From: Algoriphagus lutimaris
GTDB taxonomy: Bacteria > Bacteroidota > Bacteroidia > Cytophagales > Cyclobacteriaceae
Assembly: GCF_017051705.1 (NCBI RefSeq)
Contig: NZ_JAFIDJ010000003.1
Span: 225,126-289,125 of the forward strand
Length of the DNA stretch: 64,000 nt
Direction: 5' to 3'
Part shown: piece by piece, positions 54,870 to 62,855 of the stretch
How positions within the stretch are numbered: the first letter of the stretch is position 1
How the letters are laid out: each line of letters begins with the position of its first letter
Translations under genes and position numbers: made by a program
The notes under the pieces: generated by a model
What the model was told of the DNA's origin: nothing
Database searches by the model: none
Seen by the model: only the letters and a program-made list of their open reading frames with translations

Positions 54870-57545
54870 TTAATCAGTATTTGACGCGGTTTCAGACCCT
54901 TTAAAGACCTCATGATCAGGATTACCTCCAGAGATCAAATAAGCCATCAGATCCTTCAACTCCTCTTCATTTAATCTATTGATCATACCTGGAAGCATAA
55001 TAGATACCTCAGAAAGTTTGGTCTCTACCACAGTGGATTTAGGTACAGTTCGAATGCTTTCAGGAGCAAATGGATTTTGAGAAACATAGTAATTGTTCTC
55101 GTCTTCATTTGTCACCCTTCCTACTACAGAGTTTCCATCATTCAGAACTAATACAGTTGCTGCATATTGATCGGAAATCACATCACTAGGATTAATGGTT
55201 GAGTTCAATATATCCTTAGGAGAGAATCGAGTACCAAGCTGGGTAAGATCAGGACCAATAATTCCTCCTTCTCCCTGCATGGTATGACAAGATTGACATA
55301 GAGTAGCAGCATACATGGCTTTCCCTCTTACATAATCTCTTCCGGATAAATTTTCTACCAAAGGTTCTGCTTCCTCCAAAGTCCATCTTCTACCTGGACC
55401 TTCTGGTTGAACATCAGACTGAACAATATCATTTCCACTTCCAGTCAATAAAGCAGCTCCAGACATTTCATCATATTTCGCTTTTTCGGAAGAAGCGACA
55501 TGGGAAAGTGCCATTTTTCTAGCTCGATCGATGAAACCAACATAGCTTCTACCACCTTTGTAGTTAAAGGCATTTCTGATCCAGGTAAAATATTTGTCGC
55601 GTAATTCAGGAGTCCAGCCTTTCTCTGCTCCTCCAAGTACTACCGCCAAATACGTTTGTTGAGCAGGTGGTACATTGGCAAGCATATTTGCGATATCCAT
55701 ACCATATTGAGGGTTTCTCATGATCAAATCAGAAGAAGAAGTTAATGTCTTCTGAAAATTTTCATCATCCTTAGCAGTCTCTAAAACCGCCAAGGTCTTA
55801 CTTACAGCATCCTCTGCCCCAGTATACGTCAAAAGCTTGGCAAGCTCCCGGTCCAAATTATTATTTCCTGATGGATAGTGCGGATCTAAATAAGCAATCA
55901 CCTTAGGAAAAGAAGCTTTGGAAGAATTTTCAAATCTAAAAAGTGTAAGCTCAATGGCTCTTAACAAATTCTGTTTCCCAGTTTCCGACAAATCTGAGTA
56001 ATTGATACTGGTTAGTTTATCCAATAATGGAGTGGCCACACTTGGATTTCCGTGCCTCGCCAAAGCGATCGCCGCCTGAGTAGCGATAGTTGGATTTTCT
56101 TCTGCAAATACCATGGATTGCCATTCTGAAACGGGTTGATGTTCCACTGCGATTCTTGCTGCATATTGAATGAACCGATCTTCATGAGCTAAATAAGGCC
56201 ATGCCTCATCTACAGCTCCAGCTTTAGGACCACCAGCATGATAGGTTTCAAGTTTTCTTCTAATCTCGTGCTCTTCAGTTAAGGTCTGCTTGGTTGAAGA
56301 TCCTGGAGCTTCATCTCCATTATAATACACTCTGTACAGATCGGACTCTAACCTTCTACCACCTGTCAAAAAATACATCGCACCATCTGGACCAAATTCT
56401 CCATCAGTAAGCGGAAGTGGAGATCCAGAAATAAATTCTTCCCCTGTTGCAGCATAAGAAGCCCCTTCAGGAGTCAAAGTAGTCGCATAGATGATACCAA
56501 AACTCCAATCAAAAGTATATAATGCTTTTTTGTATTTATCAGGGAAATTGGAATTGGTACCAAACATGACATTGGTTGGAGATCCTTGTCCAATATTCAA
56601 AGCAGCTGGTAAATTATCCGGATAGTTTGGAGACCATTTTTGGTTTCCGGTTCTCCACCCAAACTCTGATCCACTAGGAACATAACAGATTCTGGTAGGT
56701 CTATACCAAGGCATTCCAAAATCCCATTCCATGTCTGAATCATAGGTAAACAAATCACCATTTTCGTTGAAAGCTATATCAAACTCATTTCTGAATCCGG
56801 CTGCAACCAACTCCCAGGATTTACCTTCTGGATCTGTTTTGGCAATCCATCCTCCTGGAGCCATTCTATCATTGGCATGTCCTCTTGGGTCTTTGATTTC
56901 AGGAAATAAATTATCTCTATCCCAAGCTTTGGGTAAGCGGTAAGAGTCCATTTCAGGAACATCCACATGGTTACCTGCTGAAATATAGATGGACTTTCCA
57001 TCAGGGGACAATATCATACTATGAGGACCATGCTCTCCTGGTGATCCTTCCATAAGCTTAATTAAGGAAACTGTTTCATAGCGGTCATCTCCATCTAGGT
57101 CCTGAATTCTATACATACCAGTAGTCCTTTCGAACTCATCATTACCTCGGTGATTTACCATCACATAGACAGAGTTAAAGGCGTATAGCAAACCTTGAGC
57201 ATACCCCATTCCCAGTTTTTGATCCGTTTGATCTCCAACTACCAATTTTTCAATTTTGGGTGCAAGAGAGTCTGAGCCTATTGCTGGGATTTCAAGCCGA
57301 TAAAGTGCACCATATTGATCCGCCGTAATCATTCTACCTTTATCATCAAAGGTCATTGCTACCCAAGATCCTTGATCATTTTCTCCAGGGCTATAAATAT
57401 GTTCCGCTACAAACCCTGCTGGTAGCTTTAATTTTGCGACCTTTGGGTGAACGGGCTTTTTTTCTTCTTTTTTCGCACAAGATATTGTCCCAAAAACAAT
57501 CAGGGAAAAGATCAAAATGCGAAATACATGTTTTTTGTGATTCAT
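54870..57545 (-). CDS. Propeller / HEAT / cytochrome c lipoprotein (PVC-type heme-binding domain)
   Basis: 891-aa exported lipoprotein with Cys23 in FGTISC. Residues ~35-410 form a sugar-dehydrogenase-like beta-propeller (LPAGFVAEHIYSP, MTFDDKGRMITADQYGALYRL, AAGFRNEFDIAFNENGDLFTYDSD). Residues ~430-700 are alpha-helical HEAT-like repeats (IATQAAIALARHG). A cytochrome c domain follows with CQSCH at 750-754 and GPDLTQLG, matching the putative heme-binding region described from Planctomycetes/Verrucomicrobia. It could oxidise a glycoside in the periplasm and supply the 3-keto substrate to the DUF1080 protein. That link is inferred from the 2-nt gene spacing. Confidence 0.87.
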   Translation of the reverse strand: MNHKKHVFRILIFSLIVFGTISCAKKEEKKPVHPKVAKLKLPAGFVAEHIYSPGENDQGSWVAMTFDDKGRMITADQYGALYRLEIPAIGSDSLAPKIEKLVVGDQTDQKLGMGYAQGLLYAFNSVYVMVNHRGNDEFERTTGMYRIQDLDGDDRYETVSLIKLMEGSPGEHGPHSMILSPDGKSIYISAGNHVDVPEMDSYRLPKAWDRDNLFPEIKDPRGHANDRMAPGGWIAKTDPEGKSWELVAAGFRNEFDIAFNENGDLFTYDSDMEWDFGMPWYRPTRICYVPSGSEFGWRTGNQKWSPNYPDNLPAALNIGQGSPTNVMFGTNSNFPDKYKKALYTFDWSFGIIYATTLTPEGASYAATGEEFISGSPLPLTDGEFGPDGAMYFLTGGRRLESDLYRVYYNGDEAPGSSTKQTLTEEHEIRRKLETYHAGGPKAGAVDEAWPYLAHEDRFIQYAARIAVEHQPVSEWQSMVFAEENPTIATQAAIALARHGNPSVATPLLDKLTSINYSDLSETGKQNLLRAIELTLFRFENSSKASFPKVIAYLDPHYPSGNNNLDRELAKLLTYTGAEDAVSKTLAVLETAKDDENFQKTLTSSSDLIMRNPQYGMDIANMLANVPPAQQTYLAVVLGGAEKGWTPELRDKYFTWIRNAFNYKGGRSYVGFIDRARKMALSHVASSEKAKYDEMSGAALLTGSGNDIVQSDVQPEGPGRRWTLEEAEPLVENLSGRDYVRGKAMYAATLCQSCHTMQGEGGIIGPDLTQLGTRFSPKDILNSTINPSDVISDQYAATVLVLNDGNSVVGRVTNEDENNYYVSQNPFAPESIRTVPKSTVVETKLSEVSIMLPGMINRLNEEELKDLMAYLISGGNPDHEVFKGSETASNTD

Positions 57546-57655
57546 AGGATATAAGGGAATATTTTTGATTACTGATGTTTACTGAACTAAACAATGAACA
57601 CAATTCCTAAGTATTTTGCACGAATAAATACAAGAGCGGCTAGATTTTAATTATA

Positions 57656-57691
57656 GCCCGCACAAAGCAAAATAAACTGCTTCATGCGGGC
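57656..57691 (-). terminator. Hairpin after susD
   Basis: GCCCGCA (57656-57662) pairs with TGCGGGC (57685-57691), and inside it AAGCA pairs with TGCTT. The T tract on the minus strand is poor, so it may attenuate or protect the susCD mRNA rather than stop transcription fully. Confidence 0.65.
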
Positions 57692-57716
57692 AATATTTCA
57701 ATATTATATTTTTTTT

Positions 57717-59228
57717 TTAGAAATAAGGACTCAAGTCAGATTCTGCAGCTGGATAAGCGTAGAATTTACTCAAATTAGTAAAGGCATTGGATCTAGGTAC
57801 AGCTCCTTCAATTGGTGGGTAATAATAATCCAATGGATTATTTATTATTCGCTGTCCATATGGTCTAATAATCTCTTCAATTCTGTCTGTCCGCTGGATA
57901 TCAAACCATCTTTTATTTTCAAAAGCCAATTCCACTCTTCTTTCTTTGAAGATAGCTTCTCGCATTTCAGCTTGGCCAGAAGCCGTGCTTGGATCTAACC
58001 CTGCTCTATCTCTTATTTGATCAAGGTAAATTTTAGCTTCTCCTGGCTTACCTTGTTCGTTGAGAATTTCAGCCATAAACAATAAGACCTCCGCATAGCG
58101 ATACACTACCCAGTTGGTTCCAGTATTATTATGTTGTGAATGCTGCTTAGCGTGCTTTTTGATATAAGGATATGTTTTGTCATCTCTAAAACTTCCAGAT
58201 AAAAATACATAACCAATAGATGCATCTTCTCTCAAATCACCCTCTTCATAGGCAGCAATGATATCTGGAGTTGGAATATTGTTTCCCTCACCATCGATAT
58301 TCTGAGGATTGCTTGTTCCCATGATCGGCTGCAATTCTGCCGCACTAATAGGTCTAGGCATAAACTGGTAAATAAAGTTACCGTTCAAACCTGCAGCTCC
58401 TTCCATAAATTGGACTTCAAATACAGATTCCGAATTGTTTTTATTTGATGAATTCCCAGGGAATGCCATCTCATAATCAGCCATTAAAGTGTATTCACCA
58501 CTTGTTACCACAGGAGTCAGGATTTGCTCTGCCTCAGACCATTTCTTTTGGTTGATATATACATTGGCCAACAAAGTTCTAGCAGCACCTTCTGTTGCTC
58601 TTCCTGGCTCTTGCGCAGATTTCTTAGGTAACAATGGAACTGCAGCTTGTAAATCTTGCTCTATCTGTGCATAAACAGCTGCTTCTGGGGAAAGATCCAA
58701 AGCTGCTTCCTCTCTAGTAGCTACTGGAGTTAGGTGTAATGGAACACTTCCAAAATACCTAGCCAATTCAAAATAAGCATATGCTCTTAGAAACAGCGCT
58801 TGTCCCTTCACATTGTCCTTGGCAGCTTGGTTAAATTCGACCTCATCTATTAAGGCAAGAATTTGGTTTGTTCTTGCAATGATCAGATAATCCTGTCTCC
58901 ATTGGTTCAATACATGGGTATTTGCCGAAGTCCCATTTGATTCAGGGATAGAGAAATCCGCAATATCCTCCTGATTATCCGTTGCTCCAAACAATATGTT
59001 TCTTGCATAATACGTGTTATCAGAGTGCATCTCCCCTAAAAGCCAAGCTCGATCATTAGTGATGGTTCTTAGCGGTACATAAGCTGCATTAATAGCCTGC
59101 TCAAAATCAGTTTGATTCTTAAAAAAGGTAGCCGAACTCAATTCTGTTTCAGGCACTACCGTTAGAAAATCTTCGCAGCCGGTCAATAAAATACATGCTA
59201 CTGCAAAGCCTAATATATGTTTTTTCAT
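57717..59228 (-). CDS. SusD/RagB-family surface glycan-binding lipoprotein
   Basis: 503-aa outer-membrane lipoprotein that forms the lid of the SusC channel. Lipobox Cys18 (ILLTGC), then the SusD start EDFLTVVPETELSSATFFKNQTDFEQAINAAY. TPR-like helices are present (KDNVKGQALFLRAYAYFELARYFGSVPLHL) as is the conserved C-terminal part (ERRVELAFENKRWFDIQRTDR). It is 40 bp downstream of susC. The substrate cannot be deduced from sequence; context suggests an oligosaccharide handled by oxidative genes and possibly a sulfatase. Confidence 0.95.
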   Translation of the reverse strand: MKKHILGFAVACILLTGCEDFLTVVPETELSSATFFKNQTDFEQAINAAYVPLRTITNDRAWLLGEMHSDNTYYARNILFGATDNQEDIADFSIPESNGTSANTHVLNQWRQDYLIIARTNQILALIDEVEFNQAAKDNVKGQALFLRAYAYFELARYFGSVPLHLTPVATREEAALDLSPEAAVYAQIEQDLQAAVPLLPKKSAQEPGRATEGAARTLLANVYINQKKWSEAEQILTPVVTSGEYTLMADYEMAFPGNSSNKNNSESVFEVQFMEGAAGLNGNFIYQFMPRPISAAELQPIMGTSNPQNIDGEGNNIPTPDIIAAYEEGDLREDASIGYVFLSGSFRDDKTYPYIKKHAKQHSQHNNTGTNWVVYRYAEVLLFMAEILNEQGKPGEAKIYLDQIRDRAGLDPSTASGQAEMREAIFKERRVELAFENKRWFDIQRTDRIEEIIRPYGQRIINNPLDYYYPPIEGAVPRSNAFTNLSKFYAYPAAESDLSPYF

Positions 59229-59268
59229 TTTTTCTACAGTTTGATTTTTACTAATGAGATGAGATCAA

Positions 59269-62200
59269 TCAAAAGGTGATGTTTACACCAAATGTGATTG
59301 TACGTGGAACAGGGTAACCTGCTAAGTCTACTCCTGGACTTAGGTTTCCACCATCTCCTTGACCATTGTTCTGCATACTAACCTCTGGGTTAGACCCTCC
59401 CCAATACTTGGTAAAAACCCACATATTTTGCCCGGAAGCATAAACACGTGCCGCCTTTATTGACTTAGGTAGATTTGTGAAGTTATATCCTACTGTGATG
59501 TTTCTAATGGTAAAGTAAGAAGCATCCCAAACGAAATTACTGTTTGGCCAGTCTCTCTCGATTCCTGTTACGTTACCACCACCGACAGTAGTTCCAAAAA
59601 TTCCTTCACCTGGATTTTCTGGAGATCTGAAACGATCTGCAACTTTAGCAACCATATTAAATACCCCATCCAAATTGGCTGTAGAATAAAGGTGTCTCAT
59701 GTACAACTGATTACCCTGAGAACCCGAAGCTACGATGCTAGCATCCCAATTTTTCCACTTGAAATTGTTGGTGAAACCATACACAAAATCAGGGAAAGGA
59801 TTACCGATAATAGTTCGATCATCGTTATCACCTCCAAACGTAATTACACCATCCCCATTGATATCTTCCAGTTTAATACTACCAACCGTTGATCTTCCTG
59901 GGATTACTGGTGAATTTGCTAAGTCCTCTGCGTTGGCATAATTACCTAGTTTATTTAATCCATAAAACTGTCCAAATGGCTGTCCCACTTGGGTGATATG
60001 TGCAAAACCATAAACTCGGTCAATTCCATCAGCTAATTCCAACACCTCATTTCTATTAACGGATAAGTTCGCATTAACACTCCATCTGAATGTTCCTGGG
60101 GCAATAACTGCGTTCACTGTAAATTCATGTCCCCAGAATTTAATTTCTCCAATATTATCGTTGAAGTTTCTGAAGCCAGATTCTTGAGGCACCTGAACTG
60201 CATACAATAGATTTGTAGTATTCTTGGTATAATAATCATATCCAAAAGTCACTCGGTCATCCCATAAACCTAAATCAAATCCAATATCTAATTGAGAAGT
60301 AGTTTCCCATCCCAAATTGGTATTGCTTAGCGATGTAACGGCCGCACCAGGGACTACATTACTACCAAAAGCAGCATTAATGGTATTATTCACCAAGGCA
60401 TACTGGGTATAATTACCAATATTATTATTACCTGTTACCCCATAACTTGCTCTCAATTTCAGAAAAGAGACGGATGAACTTGTGTTTAAAAACTCTTCGT
60501 CAGAAATCACCCAACCAACCGAAGTGGATGGGAATATACCCCAACGATTATCAGCCCCGAATCTTGAAGAACCATCACCTCTTACTGCTGCAGTAAACAG
60601 GTACTTACCTTTAAAATTATAGGTCAATCTTGAGAAAATAGAGGTCAACGTCCATTCGTCCACATCAGAAATTGTTCCACCTCTGTTGATATTGATGGCA
60701 CCTTGAATCGTAGGAAGTCGATCATCGGCATAGGTATCTGCTTGTATTCTTGTTCTGTCTCTTCTGAACTGTTGGTTAGAAAAACCAGCCAAAATCTCAA
60801 AATTATGATCTCCAATGTTATTAGCATAGGTCGCAATGTTTTCATTCAACCATGAAAAATCACGGAAATTATCCCTGATAGAAACTGCAACAGTTGGAAT
60901 AGAAACGTTGATTCTATTCGTCGCAGTGGAAGGATTAAAGAAGAAATAATTTGAATTTCTAATTTCAGTATTGAAAGTAGACTTCAAGGAAAGTCCTTTA
61001 ATCGGCCTCCATTCTGCATAAGTATTTGCCAAGATATTTACCCTCTTTGTCTGATTGGTAATCTCATCCGCAGAACGTAACCAGTTAGGATAAGCAAAGA
61101 TATTTCCTGTTTCGGAAGGGAATCTATTGAAGAAGGTCAAATCTCCATTCTCATCATAAATATCCATCACTGGCCAAGTATGCAAGGCATTAAACAAAAT
61201 ACCAGTACCTCTGGAACCATCTGTTTGAGGCGTATTATCTACGATATAGCTTGGAGCCACATTCAACCCTATGGAAACCTTATCAGAAACAGTATAATCC
61301 GTATTCATTCTTAAGGAATATCTTTCGTAATCTGTATTTCTTACTACTCCTTTTTGATCGAACACCCCTGCTACAATTGCAGTATTCACTCGTTCTTTAT
61401 TAGAGGTAATAGTTAAATTGTAATTAGTAATTGGAGCAGTTTCCAACATGGCTCCGTACCAATCATTAGTTTTACCTCTGAAATTAGATGGGTTTTGGAA
61501 AATAGCCGGTACAGGTTGACCTGCATCTTCGTAGTATTCCTTTTTGAACTGAGCAAACTCTTCAGCATTTAACATTTCAAGCCTGCCATTTTCAGGGACT
61601 TTCTGGAAACCTGTATAAACATTTAGGTTTACATTGGTTTGCCCTATTTTTCCTCTTTTAGTAGTTATCAATACCACCCCATTTGCTGCTCTAGATCCAT
61701 ATAACGAGGTTGAAGCCGCATCTTTCAAGATGGTAATATCCTGGATTTCATCAGGGTTAAGGGTGTTAATATCACCTGTAATTGGAAATCCATCCACTAC
61801 ATATAATGGATCGCTACCACCTGACACAGAAAGCTGACCACGGATCCTTACGTTCATCCCTTGGCCAGGCTTACCAGTTGTCTGGTTGATTTGGACCCCT
61901 GCTAATTTACCTTGTAACTTCTGTGCCGTAGTTGTAACCGGCATATCTTTCAATTCATCTTCACTGATAGTTTGAATAGCTCCAGTCACCTCTTTCTTGA
62001 TCTGACTACCATAACCCACTACCACCACTTCTGAAAGGTCAGACATGGAGGTATTTATAGTGATATCATAGTTTGTCCGTCCGGACTGAACAGTTACTTC
62101 TTCTGGTGTATAACCAATAAAGCTGATTACTAAAACATTCCCAGTAGCTGCCGAAATACTAAAATTTCCATTTAAGTCCGTGACTGTTCCGACTTGAGTA

Positions 62201-62361
62201 CCTTTGATCATAACGGTAGCTCCAGGCACGACTTCACCTGTTTCATCTTTCACGGTACCGGTCACATTTGTAGCCTGCGAATAGGCTGAAATGCTGGTTG
62301 AAAGAATAATAAAAAGAAGCAGTAAAAATCGCTTCTTTATTAATAAATAATTGTTTTTCAT
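59269..62361 (-). CDS. SusC/RagA-family TonB-dependent outer-membrane transporter
   Basis: 1030-aa receptor. A signal peptide (ends ~28, SAYSQ) precedes a carboxypeptidase-regulatory-like N-terminal domain (GTVKDETGEVVPGATVMIKGT, ~33-110), a TonB box-like DLSEVVVVGYG, and the plug (IRGQLSVSGGSDPLYVVDGFPI; ILKDAASTSLYGSRAANGVVLITTKRG). The remaining ~800 residues form the 22-stranded barrel, ending in an aromatic-rich FGVNITF. There is no extra anti-sigma-interaction (STN) domain, so it is not regulated by a FecI/FecR pair. No HTCS or SusR-like regulator occurs nearby. Confidence 0.95.
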   Translation of the reverse strand: MKNNYLLIKKRFLLLLFIILSTSISAYSQATNVTGTVKDETGEVVPGATVMIKGTQVGTVTDLNGNFSISAATGNVLVISFIGYTPEEVTVQSGRTNYDITINTSMSDLSEVVVVGYGSQIKKEVTGAIQTISEDELKDMPVTTTAQKLQGKLAGVQINQTTGKPGQGMNVRIRGQLSVSGGSDPLYVVDGFPITGDINTLNPDEIQDITILKDAASTSLYGSRAANGVVLITTKRGKIGQTNVNLNVYTGFQKVPENGRLEMLNAEEFAQFKKEYYEDAGQPVPAIFQNPSNFRGKTNDWYGAMLETAPITNYNLTITSNKERVNTAIVAGVFDQKGVVRNTDYERYSLRMNTDYTVSDKVSIGLNVAPSYIVDNTPQTDGSRGTGILFNALHTWPVMDIYDENGDLTFFNRFPSETGNIFAYPNWLRSADEITNQTKRVNILANTYAEWRPIKGLSLKSTFNTEIRNSNYFFFNPSTATNRINVSIPTVAVSIRDNFRDFSWLNENIATYANNIGDHNFEILAGFSNQQFRRDRTRIQADTYADDRLPTIQGAININRGGTISDVDEWTLTSIFSRLTYNFKGKYLFTAAVRGDGSSRFGADNRWGIFPSTSVGWVISDEEFLNTSSSVSFLKLRASYGVTGNNNIGNYTQYALVNNTINAAFGSNVVPGAAVTSLSNTNLGWETTSQLDIGFDLGLWDDRVTFGYDYYTKNTTNLLYAVQVPQESGFRNFNDNIGEIKFWGHEFTVNAVIAPGTFRWSVNANLSVNRNEVLELADGIDRVYGFAHITQVGQPFGQFYGLNKLGNYANAEDLANSPVIPGRSTVGSIKLEDINGDGVITFGGDNDDRTIIGNPFPDFVYGFTNNFKWKNWDASIVASGSQGNQLYMRHLYSTANLDGVFNMVAKVADRFRSPENPGEGIFGTTVGGGNVTGIERDWPNSNFVWDASYFTIRNITVGYNFTNLPKSIKAARVYASGQNMWVFTKYWGGSNPEVSMQNNGQGDGGNLSPGVDLAGYPVPRTITFGVNITF

Positions 62362-62420
62362 AGATATTGGGTTTTATGTTAACAAGCGGTAATTTCTACT
62401 AATTAACTTCTATTAACACC

Positions 62421-62428
62421 CAAACCTA
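62421..62428 (-). promoter_or_regulatory. Candidate -7 box for susC
   Basis: On the minus strand TAGGTTTG matches TAnnTTTG and lies ~60 bp before the susC start. The -33 element is not at the normal distance, and the CAGGAT repeat abuts it directly upstream. Confidence 0.4.
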
Positions 62429-62443
62429 TCCTGTCGCATCCTG
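62428..62443 (-). promoter_or_regulatory. CAGGAT-N4-CAGGAT direct repeat at the susC promoter
   Basis: Minus strand CAGGATGCGACAGGAT: two identical hexamers 10 bp apart, touching the -7 box of susC. Confidence 0.5.
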
Positions 62444-62474
62444 ATTAAAATAATTTATTACAATAAAATAAAGA

Positions 62475-62490
62475 CAGGACAGCACAGGAC
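62475..62490 (+). promoter_or_regulatory. CAGGAC-N4-CAGGAC direct repeat
   Basis: Plus strand CAGGACAGCACAGGAC; the perfect repeat extends to ACAGGACAG twice (62474-62482 and 62484-62492) with a 10-bp period. Confidence 0.5.
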
Positions 62491-62785
62491 AGAAATGAAA
62501 TAAAAACAATTTTATTATTAATTAATTTTTAACATTTTGTATTTAATAATAAACCAAACTATTCAATAAAAATATTATAAACAATCTTCAATTTAAGGAA
62601 TTAAAAACTTTACAACCTCCTGTTTTTCAGCACATAAATTTTATTTCTTAAATTTTTAGATAGTTTATAAATTAATTTTAAACACATTATCCCACTTCTA
62701 AACCCAAATAAGACAGGTTTAAGCCTTTTATAAAATAAAAATACCTTATATAATATTTTTTTACCCCTCTAAATACAGTATAGAA

Positions 62786-62801
62786 CAGGACAGCATACGA
62801 T
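62786..62801 (+). promoter_or_regulatory. CAGGAC-N4-TACGAT site upstream of the RhaDE-like gene
   Basis: Plus strand CAGGACAGCATACGAT: first half and spacer identical to the 62475 site, second half 4 of 6. It lies ~55 bp before the ATG. Confidence 0.45.
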
Positions 62802-62855
62802 ATATACCATATTAAATTGTTTTGCATGTTACATTATTGACAAAACCCAAAATAC

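Larger units (their letters stand above)
62362..62855. other. Long AT-rich divergent regulatory region, susC / RhaDE-like gene
   Basis: 494 bp without coding sequence. It carries a -7-like box for susC, three CAGGAY direct-repeat sites (listed separately) and long A/T-only stretches (for example ~62500-62600). A further ACAGG half-site lies at ~62713 (AGACAGGTTTAAG). Confidence 0.7.

Noticed and set aside
54870-57545. Horizontal transfer from Planctomycetes because of the PVC-type heme-binding domain
   Set aside because: Composition matches neighbours, and such proteins are common in Cyclobacteriaceae-like genomes.
62474-62492. Tandem ACAGGACAG as a CRISPR or satellite start
   Set aside because: Only two adjacent 9-bp units and no spacer pattern; an operator is more likely.
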